From Pseudomonadales bacterium (GTDB lineage: Bacteria; Pseudomonadota; Gammaproteobacteria; Pseudomonadales; Azotimanducaceae), in assembly GCA_012103505.1 (NCBI GenBank), contig WLWP01000002.1, positions 62,001 through 126,000 of the forward strand: a stretch of 64,000 nt of DNA, in the 5' to 3' direction. Positions 25,584 to 34,201 of the stretch are shown piece by piece. The notes under the pieces were generated by a model. It searched no databases and was not told where the DNA came from. It saw nothing but the letters and a program-made list of their open reading frames with translations. The translations under genes and the position numbers were made by a program. Within the stretch, counting starts at the first letter, position 1; every line of letters begins with the position of its first letter.

Positions 25584-28172
25584 TCAATTTGCTTCTGCCG
25601 AATTCAACAGTGTCGGCACGCCGTCTGCACCCCGTGAAAAGTCCATCGCCAAACTGTGCAGGCCACTACTCAACGGGCGACATTCACCATCAGGCATCGT
25701 GACTTCAGCGATGCAATTAACAGGCAAGCGTACGGTAAGTTCAAAACGCTCTGCGGACACCAGCCATCTAATCGATATTTGACCACAAGGGGTTGGCAAC
25801 GCACAGGAAACAGCCTGTATGGGAATGCCTATCCGTGCACCAGGGGGTTTCGCAAATAGCGGACCAAGTGGCGGTTTGGGCGCGATAGACACAGAGTATC
25901 TGCCGTCTGTGCTCTCGCCTGTCTCCAGCGGCACATTTAGCCCAACTAAGTAGCGCATCACCCAAGCTAAAATCCCAGATTCAGCAACCGCAGCCCGGTC
26001 AGATCGCCCAATCAACCCTAAGTCACGTCGCACAAATCCGAGCCAGCTGGTCGGATGAGGATTTAAAAGTACTCTATAGGCGAGATCGTTACGCCCACTG
26101 TCACTTAGATGCGGTAACAGTTGCTTGATCAACACCTGAGGCAGATCAACGCGAAAATCAGCATTTTGCAATGCGACCGCCAATTCACTTTCTACCCGAG
26201 TCTGTTCTACGTCGCTCAAACAGCCACTAGTTAAGGCACCTAGTAACGTCGCTTGAGTTTCATGCACCAACCGCCCGTTTGCCGATAAATAGCGATTAGC
26301 AAACGAACTCGTCAAATCGAAGATCACCCGATTCGTAAGCGTGACATCATCTTTCTCTTCGAGCAGGTCTGCGATCTGGACGAACATGCGTAAGGCAAAT
26401 AGGAGCGTGCAATTGGCGACAAAGCTACCGTCCGCGCCTTCTCCATATATATCTTCACGACATTGAGTACGTAAACCATTTTCAACCAGGTGACGTGCGC
26501 CAAGAGCTAGTGCGCGCAACTCGGAATAGCAGGCTCGAAGTCCAACTGGGTCCCTGCCGACACAATATCGATGCCAAATTATCGTTGTGAGCGATTCGAA
26601 TCTGGCGAGCTCATCATCGTCTCGAGGCATCGGCATGCGGCCGCCGGAATATGGTGCACTGTTGGTATAGCGGCGAAAGCCTTGCCGGGCATCTTCCAAC
26701 CACTTGTTAATGAGGTTATCCAACGACGGGTCCCAGACCAGCTCTGGCACCCAGGTTGAGGTGATGCCAAAATCCGGCAAACGTTGTGCAGACTCTGCAC
26801 CGTGTAACGGTGCACTCGCAATCGCCATGTCATGCGACACATCGATCGCTCGTAACATTGCGTTGAAGTCCTCATTGTCCGTTTCGATCCGACTCGAAAA
26901 GAACTTTCTACTGCGTTGAATACACAAATGTACGTTTCCTGGCAGTGTTAGTCCTTGGGTATAGCGGATGCGGACGTAGCGAAAATAGTGCCGGGCAAAT
27001 TGGGCACCATATGTTTCGCCTGAGCGTGAACCTGAAGTCGTGATCGTGTCTTTTGTTGTCCCTTTAAACGCTCGATCAATTGAGTAAATTATCTCAATGC
27101 CATCTGTTTCGCGCCCAACCAGTTCGAGCTCAACCGCGCCACAGACAATACGCCCCGCATCATATTCACAGATCATCAAAGGCGGACCCGAAGGCTGGGG
27201 CTGAGCAAATCGACGAGTGGGCTGTGCCAATAGCTCCGTTTCTTGGAGAACAAGCGGACGCACATCATAAATTGGATGGCTATCTAGCGATAAAACTTGT
27301 ACAGGTAGACGGCCCACTTCGGCGCCGATCCAATCATCTACGCGCCGTCGCCCACCCATGTGTTCACCAACGAGGGTCTGGGCGTCAGCTATCGCGCTGG
27401 GTAACCAAGACCAAGTTCGATTGGTCGTGAACTCGTATCGACGCGTGGAATTTCCTTCAACTATCAACATACATCGAACCGCAGGACGTTCAGAGAACAC
27501 TTCCCGGCCCAAGCCTGGTAAAGCACCGCTTGCATAGCCGTCTGCCAGCAAGATCTCGAGCTGATTTGTTCCACTCACCAACTGCTCTGAAACATCGAGG
27601 ATCTGACAATAATGGTACGTCGAATAGTCCGCCCAAGATGCAACCGGCTCAGGCGTCACTGACACATCATTGATTGATATTTGACATGCGCCTACGACAC
27701 CGACGTGGAGCCGGGCACGAGCGCACACCTCCGGCAATTCAACATCACAAAATAGACGAGCAACCGCGCTACCCATAAATCTGTTACCGTGAACAAACGG
27801 GCTGATCCAGTCTGCTGTCCATTCATCCTCACCGAGCAAACCCATTTCAAAGTGGGCAGCATCACTCCATGCACTAGCTAAGCCATCCGAATCATAGGTG
27901 CGCACCCGCCACCAAACCTTCTGTTCGCTGACAAGTGCTAAACCGGCATAGGGAACACTTGCGCTCCGACCGTCTGGCACGACCCCACTACGCCAAAGAT
28001 CAGGGTCCTCAGCCACGAGCAAAGATTCCGAACTCGCCGCATGAATCTCATAAGCCGACTGAATTTCAGCTGTCCGATCGTCATCCACCCACCAAGCCAA
28101 CTGCGGATGCCCCGACAACCCTAACGGGTCGACACAGCCATCGGCACGCAGAGTGATGGGCGCGTGTGTCAT
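25584..28172 (-). CDS. GH78-like (alpha-L-rhamnosidase-type) protein with altered active site
   Basis: The 862 residues follow the domain order of bacterial GH78 enzymes. It starts with a fibronectin-type domain (SAYEIHAASSESLL, KVWWRVRTYDSDG), then a lectin-like N-domain (ARLHVGVVGACQISIND), a further beta domain, an (alpha/alpha)6 barrel from about residue 430, and a C-terminal beta sandwich. Where active enzymes have the acidic motif DxxQRDERLGWTGD, this protein reads GAESAQRLPDFGITS, so the usual acid residues appear lost or moved. The start overlaps the hydrolase gene by 4 bases. The placement inside a nitrile hydratase operon suggests a role with a glycosylated or cyclic substrate, but this is inference; it may bind rather than cut sugar. 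Confidence 0.7.
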   Translation of the reverse strand: MTHAPITLRADGCVDPLGLSGHPQLAWWVDDDRTAEIQSAYEIHAASSESLLVAEDPDLWRSGVVPDGRSASVPYAGLALVSEQKVWWRVRTYDSDGLASAWSDAAHFEMGLLGEDEWTADWISPFVHGNRFMGSAVARLFCDVELPEVCARARLHVGVVGACQISINDVSVTPEPVASWADYSTYHYCQILDVSEQLVSGTNQLEILLADGYASGALPGLGREVFSERPAVRCMLIVEGNSTRRYEFTTNRTWSWLPSAIADAQTLVGEHMGGRRRVDDWIGAEVGRLPVQVLSLDSHPIYDVRPLVLQETELLAQPTRRFAQPQPSGPPLMICEYDAGRIVCGAVELELVGRETDGIEIIYSIDRAFKGTTKDTITTSGSRSGETYGAQFARHYFRYVRIRYTQGLTLPGNVHLCIQRSRKFFSSRIETDNEDFNAMLRAIDVSHDMAIASAPLHGAESAQRLPDFGITSTWVPELVWDPSLDNLINKWLEDARQGFRRYTNSAPYSGGRMPMPRDDDELARFESLTTIIWHRYCVGRDPVGLRACYSELRALALGARHLVENGLRTQCREDIYGEGADGSFVANCTLLFALRMFVQIADLLEEKDDVTLTNRVIFDLTSSFANRYLSANGRLVHETQATLLGALTSGCLSDVEQTRVESELAVALQNADFRVDLPQVLIKQLLPHLSDSGRNDLAYRVLLNPHPTSWLGFVRRDLGLIGRSDRAAVAESGILAWVMRYLVGLNVPLETGESTDGRYSVSIAPKPPLGPLFAKPPGARIGIPIQAVSCALPTPCGQISIRWLVSAERFELTVRLPVNCIAEVTMPDGECRPLSSGLHSLAMDFSRGADGVPTLLNSAEAN

Positions 28173-29053
28173 AGAAAATCGTCCATCAACGTGTAAACCT
28201 GGCGCGGTTGATCATGGTACGTCCAATGCCCCGCGCCTTTGAGGACGCGCAGATTGTGATCGTGGAAGTAGAACTCGGTACTGTCGTGCCCTATCCGATG
28301 TTCTAAGCCGCTTTCCGCCAACATGATCAACGTTGACGCAGTTACGTTGCGCCAGATTTCAATTGTTTCCTCTGTCTCAAATCCTGCCGGAGTAAAGTTG
28401 TGTGTATAGTTGTCGTACTTCCAACTATAGCTACCATCTTCGTTCTGGTTAGAGCCATGCACAGTTAGATGCAGAGCTTGATCATCGCTAAGCTGTGGGT
28501 TGGCTTGCTGCATCCGATGAAATGCTTCGTCGATATCGCGATAACGTCGCGGTAACCTTGCCGACAATGCACGCGTACCATCAATCCAATCACGGACTCG
28601 GCTTGCGGCAGGTTCTGGTGGCTGCATAGCGCGCCAAAGGCCAATCCCTTCGATCACAACAAGCTTGGCGACGAGTTCTGGATAGATGCCAGCAAAGAGC
28701 GCCGCGATCGCCCCACCCATACTGTGCCCAACAAGCACGACAGGTCCCATTTCCGCCTGGACAATTAATTGGTGTAAATCGTAGATGTAGTCTAAGTAGT
28801 GATAGGAAGACCCCTTGACCCATTCAGAGTCACCATGACCACGTAGATCTGGTGCGATGACTCGATAGCGATCAACAAAATGTTCGGCAAGGTGATCCCA
28901 AGTACGACAGTGATCATGGATGCCATGCACCAACACCATGATCGGGGCATCCTGCAAGTCAGGAAGACTCCAATCAATGTAGTGCAGGCACAGTCGCTGC
29001 GAAAAGTAAATATGCGAAGCGGGCGATGCGCTCACCACCAGTTCGACCTCCAT
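28169..29053 (-). CDS. alpha/beta hydrolase of the NHase cluster
   Basis: This 294-residue serine hydrolase has LVHGIHDHCRTWDHLAEHF near residue 41, APDLRGHGDSEWV, the nucleophile elbow VGHSMGGAIAALFAG near residue 111, and the final His in LKGAGHWTYHDQPRQV near residue 276. It carries an insertion of about 80 residues as cap. It is the first gene after the LysR gene (8 bases away) and its end overlaps the GH78-like gene, which places it in the nitrile hydratase operon. Amide or ester hydrolysis after nitrile hydration would fit the context but is not shown. Confidence 0.85.
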   Translation of the reverse strand: MEVELVVSASPASHIYFSQRLCLHYIDWSLPDLQDAPIMVLVHGIHDHCRTWDHLAEHFVDRYRVIAPDLRGHGDSEWVKGSSYHYLDYIYDLHQLIVQAEMGPVVLVGHSMGGAIAALFAGIYPELVAKLVVIEGIGLWRAMQPPEPAASRVRDWIDGTRALSARLPRRYRDIDEAFHRMQQANPQLSDDQALHLTVHGSNQNEDGSYSWKYDNYTHNFTPAGFETEETIEIWRNVTASTLIMLAESGLEHRIGHDSTEFYFHDHNLRVLKGAGHWTYHDQPRQVYTLMDDFL

Positions 29054-29061
29054 CTAATATG

Positions 29062-29943
29062 TCAATCCAACCCAGACGCTATCGCATCGGCTTGACCCAG
29101 CAGCGTATCTCGTAGGAAAGCGAGAAAAACCTGGATGCGTCGAACTGATCGAGACGCTGGATGTGTAAGGATCCAAAGTTCGGGTCCGGGTTGTACCGGC
29201 ATCGCCGTAAGCCTGACCAGGTCTGGATCGATATCCCCCACAAAACAAGGCAGTACGCCCATGCCAATTCCTGCCACAATCGCCGCCCGCTGCATCTCTA
29301 TTTGATCACATCGGATTGCAACCTTCACGTTTGCAAAAAATTCTTGTCGTAGCCTGTCATAGCTGCGGGCAACTTCCGTATCACCGGCCCAATCAACCCA
29401 TGCGGCAGCCGCCAAATTTTTGTGCTTTTCTTGGAATGCAGGCGTGGCATATGCAGCAAGAGCTAGCGGACCGTAGCTCCGGCCAATCATCGATTCAGGT
29501 GGTTCGTTCGTTGCTCGAATTACGATGTCAGCCTGCGCGGACTGTAAGTCAATGTTCTGGTAACCAGGGATGAGCTCCAAATCGATATCTGGATATAGCT
29601 CGGTAAATACAGGAAATTCGCTCAAGAGAATTCGAGAAGCCAACACATCAGGAACTGCCATGCGAATCCTGCCCGATATGCGCTGATCACGACCTTTAAC
29701 GGTGGATTCCATGATGCGAAACTGATGCGCTATCTGCTCAGTCCGCTGCGCTACCTCTACGCCTTCCGTTGTGATAATCAATCCGTTGGGCGACCTGATG
29801 AAGAGCGAAACAGCCAACTCTCCTTCCAAACGATCCAAACGGCGAGTGACCGTCGAAGGATTTACCCCCAATCTCTTAGCGGCGCCGCGTACAGACCCAT
29901 GCTCCACCACGGCAGTGAAATATCGATAGTCATCCCAATCCAT
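29062..29943 (-). CDS. LysR-type regulator of the NHase cluster
   Basis: This is a 293-residue transcription factor. The winged helix at residues 1-60 includes YRYFTAVVEHGSVRGAAKRLGVNPSTVTRRLDRLE. The rest is the ligand-binding domain, with IRMAVPDVLASRILLSEFPVF near residue 93 and MQRAAIVAGIGMGVLPCFVGD near residue 222. Unlike most LysR genes it runs in the same direction as its probable targets and leads the cluster, so it may control its own operon. Inverted repeats lie just upstream at 29963-30027. Confidence 0.88.
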   Translation of the reverse strand: MDWDDYRYFTAVVEHGSVRGAAKRLGVNPSTVTRRLDRLEGELAVSLFIRSPNGLIITTEGVEVAQRTEQIAHQFRIMESTVKGRDQRISGRIRMAVPDVLASRILLSEFPVFTELYPDIDLELIPGYQNIDLQSAQADIVIRATNEPPESMIGRSYGPLALAAYATPAFQEKHKNLAAAAWVDWAGDTEVARSYDRLRQEFFANVKVAIRCDQIEMQRAAIVAGIGMGVLPCFVGDIDPDLVRLTAMPVQPGPELWILTHPASRSVRRIQVFLAFLRDTLLGQADAIASGLD

Positions 29944-29962
29944 ATAGCTATTTCATCACCAG

Positions 29963-30027
29963 TGTTGCATTAACGCAACAGTCTGTTGCGTTACTTATGG
30001 TTGCATTTAATGTTACCCAAAGTAACA
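29963..30027. promoter_or_regulatory. inverted repeats upstream of the LysR gene
   Basis: Two perfect 6-bp inverted repeats lie here: TGTTGC/GCAACA at 29963-29980 (6-base spacer) and TGTTAC/GTAACA at 30011-30027 (5-base spacer). A further TGTTGC is at 29984-29989. The first pair fits the T-N11-A idea of LysR binding sites. They could control both the leftward operon and the rightward RNA at about 30037. Confidence 0.5.
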
Positions 30028-30036
30028 TAGCTCCCA

Positions 30037-30152
30037 CGTTGAAACGAAGCAGTACTAAGTTTCCTCGAGGGATATCCGACCCTCCCCTCCCTCCCCTTCC
30101 CACGGATATCCCTCACACACAAAAGGGCCAGATCATTGATCTGGCCCTTTTG
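30037..30152 (+). ncRNA. candidate small RNA with C-rich loop
   Basis: No protein gene fits here, yet the 116 bases are highly structured. A 12-bp perfect stem (30067-30078 with 30103-30114) closes a 24-base loop made almost only of C and T, with three CCCTCC/CCCTCCC-type runs. A strong intrinsic terminator follows at 30121-30152. A weak promoter is possible upstream: TTGCAT at 30001-30006, spacer 16, TAACAT at 30023-30028. C-rich single-stranded loops are a known feature of regulatory RNAs that pair with ribosome-binding sites. Strand and 5' end are inferred from the terminator and this promoter. Confidence 0.4.
30121..30152. terminator. strong intrinsic terminator, probably bidirectional
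   Basis: AAAAGGGCCAGATCA pairs with TGATCTGGCCCTTTT to give a stem of about 15 bp with almost no loop, ending in T-runs on both strands. It closes the candidate small RNA on the plus strand and the CPT-like gene (30172-30741) on the minus strand. Confidence 0.85.
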
Positions 30153-30171
30153 TTTGCGTGAATAAATCTAG

Positions 30172-30741
30172 CTAGTTGGCGTTTGATCTCATCGCTCGGA
30201 GCGCACTCGGCTCGGCTGATAGGATCAGATCAGCCACTTCATGAGCGCAGCCTGCCGCATCTTTCAAACTACTGTCGACTTCAAGGTCGTAGACAATACC
30301 CTCGTGAACGAGCTGATGCTGCTTCTTGGCCTGCCCCAACGTGCGATCCTTGCGTCCAATCTCTCGTGCCTCTAACACCGCGAGCGGACAGTGAAGACCA
30401 ACTATAAACACCCGGGAGTCCTGCAGTGCTGCGACTAGCGAGTCGCGCCGCAGGGGTTCCACCATGACGTGGTCTGCGATCGCGTTGAGGCCAGAACTCG
30501 CGAGCGCAGCAAGCGATCGATGCATACCTTCGACCAAGTGATGGCCCATCGGACCAGACCGGTCAGCCTCACCTAACACGTCGCCCCAATGTTCGCGGAG
30601 ATATTTTTTTGGCAAAGAAAAAATGAACTTATCTAAGCCAACGTCAAGATATGGCTGTGCAACGATTTCCTGAAACTCAGCGATCAAACTACTTTTTCCG
30701 GCGCTCGATGCGCCGTTGATAATCACGATTGTCCCGCTCAC
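30172..30741 (-). CDS. chloramphenicol phosphotransferase-like kinase
   Basis: This is a 189-residue P-loop kinase of the CPT type. The Walker A motif is INGASSAGKSSLI near residues 8-20. PYLDVGLDKFIFSLPKKYL follows near residue 30, where the CPT family has its substrate-contact Asp. FIVGLHCPLAVLEAREIGRKDRTLGQA with the lid arginines is near residue 110, and EVDSSLKDAAGCAHEVADLI near residue 155. Some members phosphorylate chloramphenicol, while many in non-producers have unknown small-molecule substrates. The start overlaps the lipoprotein gene's stop by 4 bases. Confidence 0.82.
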   Translation of the reverse strand: MSGTIVIINGASSAGKSSLIAEFQEIVAQPYLDVGLDKFIFSLPKKYLREHWGDVLGEADRSGPMGHHLVEGMHRSLAALASSGLNAIADHVMVEPLRRDSLVAALQDSRVFIVGLHCPLAVLEAREIGRKDRTLGQAKKQHQLVHEGIVYDLEVDSSLKDAAGCAHEVADLILSAEPSALRAMRSNAN

Positions 30742-31052
30742 GGCACGCCGACAGTTGACCGATAGAACGACTCACAGTGACGGCCGGCCCAATTCCAACG
30801 CCTCACTTGCTCCTCACGAAACACGAAGCGAAGTTGGCAATCAGGTCGCCGAAATCGCCGTTTTCCATATATCCAAGTCGTCTCACTCAACTCGGCACCC
30901 ACCTTGGTGCGACTAGGCTCACCAAAAGCCACTCTCACATCTTCGATTGGCAGGCCCTCGTACGTCTCGAGCAGAGACTCCAATTGCGGCAAGGAAGTAC
31001 AACCGGCCATACAGAGCAGGGTAACGGCAGCCGCTTTGCGCATCGTGAACAT
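30738..31052 (-). CDS. small lipoprotein
   Basis: From the ATG at 31052 (31043 is also possible) the protein has about 104 residues. It begins with a lipoprotein signal: MRKAAAVTLLCMAGC, with lipobox MAGC. The mature part LETYEGLPIEDVRVAFGEPSRT resembles the short outer-membrane assembly and lipoprotein domains that carry a GxPxxV-type stretch, and it has two further cysteines. Function is unknown. An in-frame start at 31121 would hide the signal peptide within the Rieske gene, so it is rejected. Coupled to the CPT-like gene. Confidence 0.65.
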   Translation of the reverse strand: MFTMRKAAAVTLLCMAGCTSLPQLESLLETYEGLPIEDVRVAFGEPSRTKVGAELSETTWIYGKRRFRRPDCQLRFVFREEQVRRWNWAGRHCESFYRSTVGVP

Positions 31053-31056
31053 TCTT

Positions 31057-32355
31057 CTAGGTCGTCGCCGCGTACCCAGCGACACATTCGCCCGTCTCTC
31101 TATCAAGCAACGCGTTGCCACCTAAGATCTCGACCCGATAAGAGACATTCGGTGTCGCCCCAATCGGTTGCTGTCCGGATGCAACCAGCTCAGCTTGGCG
31201 ACGGAAGAAACGACGCGAGAGTGCCGTACCTTTATCCCCTGCCATCAAATGCTCTTCGCTATGGGAGGTTATATCGCCTTGACCTTTTTGCGCGACATAG
31301 TCTGTCTGCCATTGTTGATGATCTTCGAGAGTCCATTCGGCAAACGGTTTGCCATGATCTGGTCCCCAATGGTCCTGCAACATCGGAATATCTGGCGGTG
31401 AGACTGGATTCTCACGATCGATCCGAACCAACCCAAACATGACATAACTAGTGTCGTCGATCGGCACGGTCCAGCCAATTCCGGCCACGCCAAGCTCCTC
31501 ATCGGTAACCCCTGCTGTGCAGTTCATATTAGGCATGATTACCTGACTGATCCGCTGCTGCACCGGACCCTCAGCGCGTACGCGTTTTTGAATCGAAATC
31601 ACGCCGTCCGCAGTTTCTCGGAAGTCGACTTCAGGCAAGATGCCCAAGCTGGGGGAGAACTGAGGACCATTGATCGAGTAGTGCAGTACGCAAACATGAA
31701 ACGGATCCATCCAGTTGTCATACATCTGCCACCAGTTGTAGTCGCTAGCTGCTGATAATTTTGGGTGCGGGCCATTCGGTCCTGAGTCAGATCGATAGCT
31801 GACGATTCGCTCACTCTCTCCTAAGTCGTCCTCAAGTGAGAACGTTGGGAAACCTGGCTGGAGTTCAGGCGGACCCATATAAGTAAACAGAAGTCCGAAT
31901 TTTTCCATCACTGGATACCATGGCTGGCGAATTCTTTGGCGCAGCTTCTCGTTGGTTTCCGTCGGAATCTCCAAACAGTGGCCCTGAGAGTCGAACACCC
32001 AGCCGTGGTAACAACACCGAATTCCCGTTTGCTCTACTTTTCCGTAGATAAGATCAGTGCCGCGATGCATGCAGCGCGGATACAACAGCCCAGGATTGCC
32101 ATCACCATCCCGATAAAGCACTAAACACTCATCGAGCACGCTTACGTGTTGTGGCTTCGAAGTCGCTTCATCAGCTAGGGCGAAAGGCTGCCAATAACGA
32201 CGGAGCAGCTCGCCCCCTTTAGTCCCAGGCCCTACACGAACGAGCTCTTCATCGGTTGTGGGTGTCGGCCGGCCATAAGCTCTGCCTTCGAAGTATTGAT
32301 GCTCATCTGTCTGGTCTATTTCTGCCTCAGCCACATCGAATCTCCTACTTGCCAT
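31057..32355 (-). CDS. Rieske non-haem iron oxygenase, alpha subunit
   Basis: From the ATG at 32355, preceded by GGTAG, the protein has about 432 residues; an in-frame ATG at 32448 would add residues encoded by tandem repeats. The N-terminal Rieske centre is CMHRGTDLIYGKV with CCYHGWVFDSQGHC, the CxH/CxxH ligands. The mononuclear iron site begins at DNWMDPFHVCVLH, giving the His pair. The layout and length match the phthalate-dioxygenase/vanillate-demethylase side of the family, which act on aromatic or heterocyclic substrates with a separate reductase. No reductase is nearby. Confidence 0.88.
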   Translation of the reverse strand: MASRRFDVAEAEIDQTDEHQYFEGRAYGRPTPTTDEELVRVGPGTKGGELLRRYWQPFALADEATSKPQHVSVLDECLVLYRDGDGNPGLLYPRCMHRGTDLIYGKVEQTGIRCCYHGWVFDSQGHCLEIPTETNEKLRQRIRQPWYPVMEKFGLLFTYMGPPELQPGFPTFSLEDDLGESERIVSYRSDSGPNGPHPKLSAASDYNWWQMYDNWMDPFHVCVLHYSINGPQFSPSLGILPEVDFRETADGVISIQKRVRAEGPVQQRISQVIMPNMNCTAGVTDEELGVAGIGWTVPIDDTSYVMFGLVRIDRENPVSPPDIPMLQDHWGPDHGKPFAEWTLEDHQQWQTDYVAQKGQGDITSHSEEHLMAGDKGTALSRRFFRRQAELVASGQQPIGATPNVSYRVEILGGNALLDRETGECVAGYAATT

Positions 32356-32673
32356 TTTTCTACCTGTACCTACCGTTTTACCTCCGCGGCGATTGGTTTG
32401 AAAGCGTTTATTTCTCAGCTCCCCGTTTTCATAGTTCACCGTTTTCATAGTTCACGTTTTCATAGTTCACCCACACGGAGTAGTGGAGCTGCCACAACTC
32501 AAACCGGTAGGCGTCAAATTCTTAACCGCCTTTCCGCAACTTTGAGGTAACCTTTGCAACGACGCACCTCTTGACCAATTGGGATTATTTCAACATGCAC
32601 CAAATAAGCTCTTAAAACGCCACCAACCGTCCAGTTCCCAGACCCTCTTTGCCGGTGATCCCTTGGAGGATGC
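32356..32673. other. intergenic region between divergent Rieske and ABC-F genes
   Basis: These 318 bases separate two divergent genes. They contain three tandem copies of a 15-base unit at 32425-32470 and a plausible ribosome site (TTGGAGG) just before the ABC-F ATG. I see no further gene, terminator or RNA structure. Confidence 0.6.
32425..32470. repeat. three tandem 15-bp repeats
   Basis: The unit GTTTTCATAGTTCAC occurs at 32425-32439, 32441-32455 and 32456-32470, all identical, with one extra C between the first two. It lies 70 to 115 bases before the Rieske start on its strand. Identical copies point to recent duplication or to a repeated binding site. Confidence 0.85.
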
Positions 32674-34197
32674 ATGCCTACCAACCATCACGTCGCAGTG
32701 CGCGACCTATCTTTTACTTATGACTCGGCACATGAGCCTCTTATTGTTGGGTTGTCGGCCAATTTTCCACGCGGCTTTACGGGCGTCATCGGTGCAAACG
32801 GTGGCGGCAAGACTACCCTTTTACGGCTTTTAGTCGGAGACCTCGAACCTAACCAAGGATCCGTTGAAGGGGCCAACAACGCTGTCTATTGCGCCCAACG
32901 AACTGACGACCCGCCACCCGGTCTGAACGAATTCTTAAACAACTGGGATAGCGATGCCTTCGAACTGCGTGGACGCTTAGGAATCAATGATGATTTCCTT
33001 GATCGTTGGCCAACACTAAGCCATGGCGAACGCAAGCGAACCCAAATCGGACATGCTCTGTGGCAGTCTCCTGAAGTCTTGGCCATCGACGAACCGACCA
33101 ATCATCTCGATCAAGAGGCTCGTCTCCTCCTCATTCAAGCATTAGAAAAGTTCCGTGGTGTTGGCCTTATCGTGAGCCATGACCGACAGCTACTGGACGC
33201 GTTGTGTTCACAGTGCATCTGGCTAGAACCGCCCGCGGCAGACGTTTACTCAGGCGGCTATAGCCAAGCTAAGGCGCTTCGAGCGACGCAACGCAGTTCG
33301 ACAATTCGGACAAAACGGAGCCTATCGACGGAACAAAAACGCATCACCAAAGAAACTATAAATAGGCGTAAGCACGCCGAGAAAAGTCACCAATCTAGGT
33401 CCAAACAAGGGTTAGCACGCAACGATAGTGATGCTCGTGAAAAAATCGATCGCGCTAAAAATACAGACAGCAAAGAAGGTCAGGCTCTAAACCAACTAGC
33501 AGGGCGAACCAATCAGCTGCAAGCAAAGCTCGCAAAACTTCATGTCAGCAAAGAGTACGAGACAGGTATTTGGCTGCCAGGCTCGGTATCCAAGCGGAAC
33601 CTTTTGCTCGAGCTTGCAGCATCGAGCCTGCAACTAGCTGGGACACGGGTTCTCCACTATCCAAATTTCCATTTGCAGCCCGCAAGTCGGATCGCCATCA
33701 CGGGGCCAAACGGCTCAGGGAAATCAACTTTCATCCAACACGCCATCACACAAATCAATGCCCCCGCTGAGAAAGTCATCTATTTACCACAAGAACTCAA
33801 AGCCACGGCAACTCAGAAACTTCTATCGAAAGTGCGCACCCTACCTAATGAAGAACTCGGCCACATAATGAACATAGTGAGCCGATTGAACTCTCGTCCG
33901 GAGCGTCTATTGTCTAGCGAACAACCAAGCCCAGGCGAAGCTCGCAAACTACTGCTGGCGCTAGGCATGAGCCGCTCTCCACACATAATTGTGATGGATG
34001 AGCCGACCAATCACTTGGATCTACCTTCCATCGAGGCGCTTGAAGCCGCTTTTGTGGAGTGCCCTTGCGCACTACTGCTAATTAGTCATGACGATCAATT
34101 TTTGGACAATGTCAGGGCGCGGCGTATAGAACTCGTCATCCAACCAAACAACGACACCAAGATGTCTGATTGGTCACCGGTATCGCCAGTAACTTAG
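32674..34197 (+). CDS. ABC-F family ATPase
   Basis: This is a 507-residue soluble protein with two ABC domains and no membrane helices. Domain 1 has Walker A GANGGGKTTLL near residue 40, signature LSHGERKRTQIG and EVLAIDEPTNHLD. Domain 2 has GPNGSGKSTFIQHA, a signature in PSPGEARKLLLALG and IIVMDEPTNHLD. Between them (about residues 200-290) is a very Lys/Arg-rich helical linker, the region that enters the ribosome in ABC-F proteins. Members act as translation factors or give antibiotic protection; which applies here cannot be told. Confidence 0.9.
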   Translation: MPTNHHVAVRDLSFTYDSAHEPLIVGLSANFPRGFTGVIGANGGGKTTLLRLLVGDLEPNQGSVEGANNAVYCAQRTDDPPPGLNEFLNNWDSDAFELRGRLGINDDFLDRWPTLSHGERKRTQIGHALWQSPEVLAIDEPTNHLDQEARLLLIQALEKFRGVGLIVSHDRQLLDALCSQCIWLEPPAADVYSGGYSQAKALRATQRSSTIRTKRSLSTEQKRITKETINRRKHAEKSHQSRSKQGLARNDSDAREKIDRAKNTDSKEGQALNQLAGRTNQLQAKLAKLHVSKEYETGIWLPGSVSKRNLLLELAASSLQLAGTRVLHYPNFHLQPASRIAITGPNGSGKSTFIQHAITQINAPAEKVIYLPQELKATATQKLLSKVRTLPNEELGHIMNIVSRLNSRPERLLSSEQPSPGEARKLLLALGMSRSPHIIVMDEPTNHLDLPSIEALEAAFVECPCALLLISHDDQFLDNVRARRIELVIQPNNDTKMSDWSPVSPVT

Positions 34198-34201
34198 GAA
34201 A

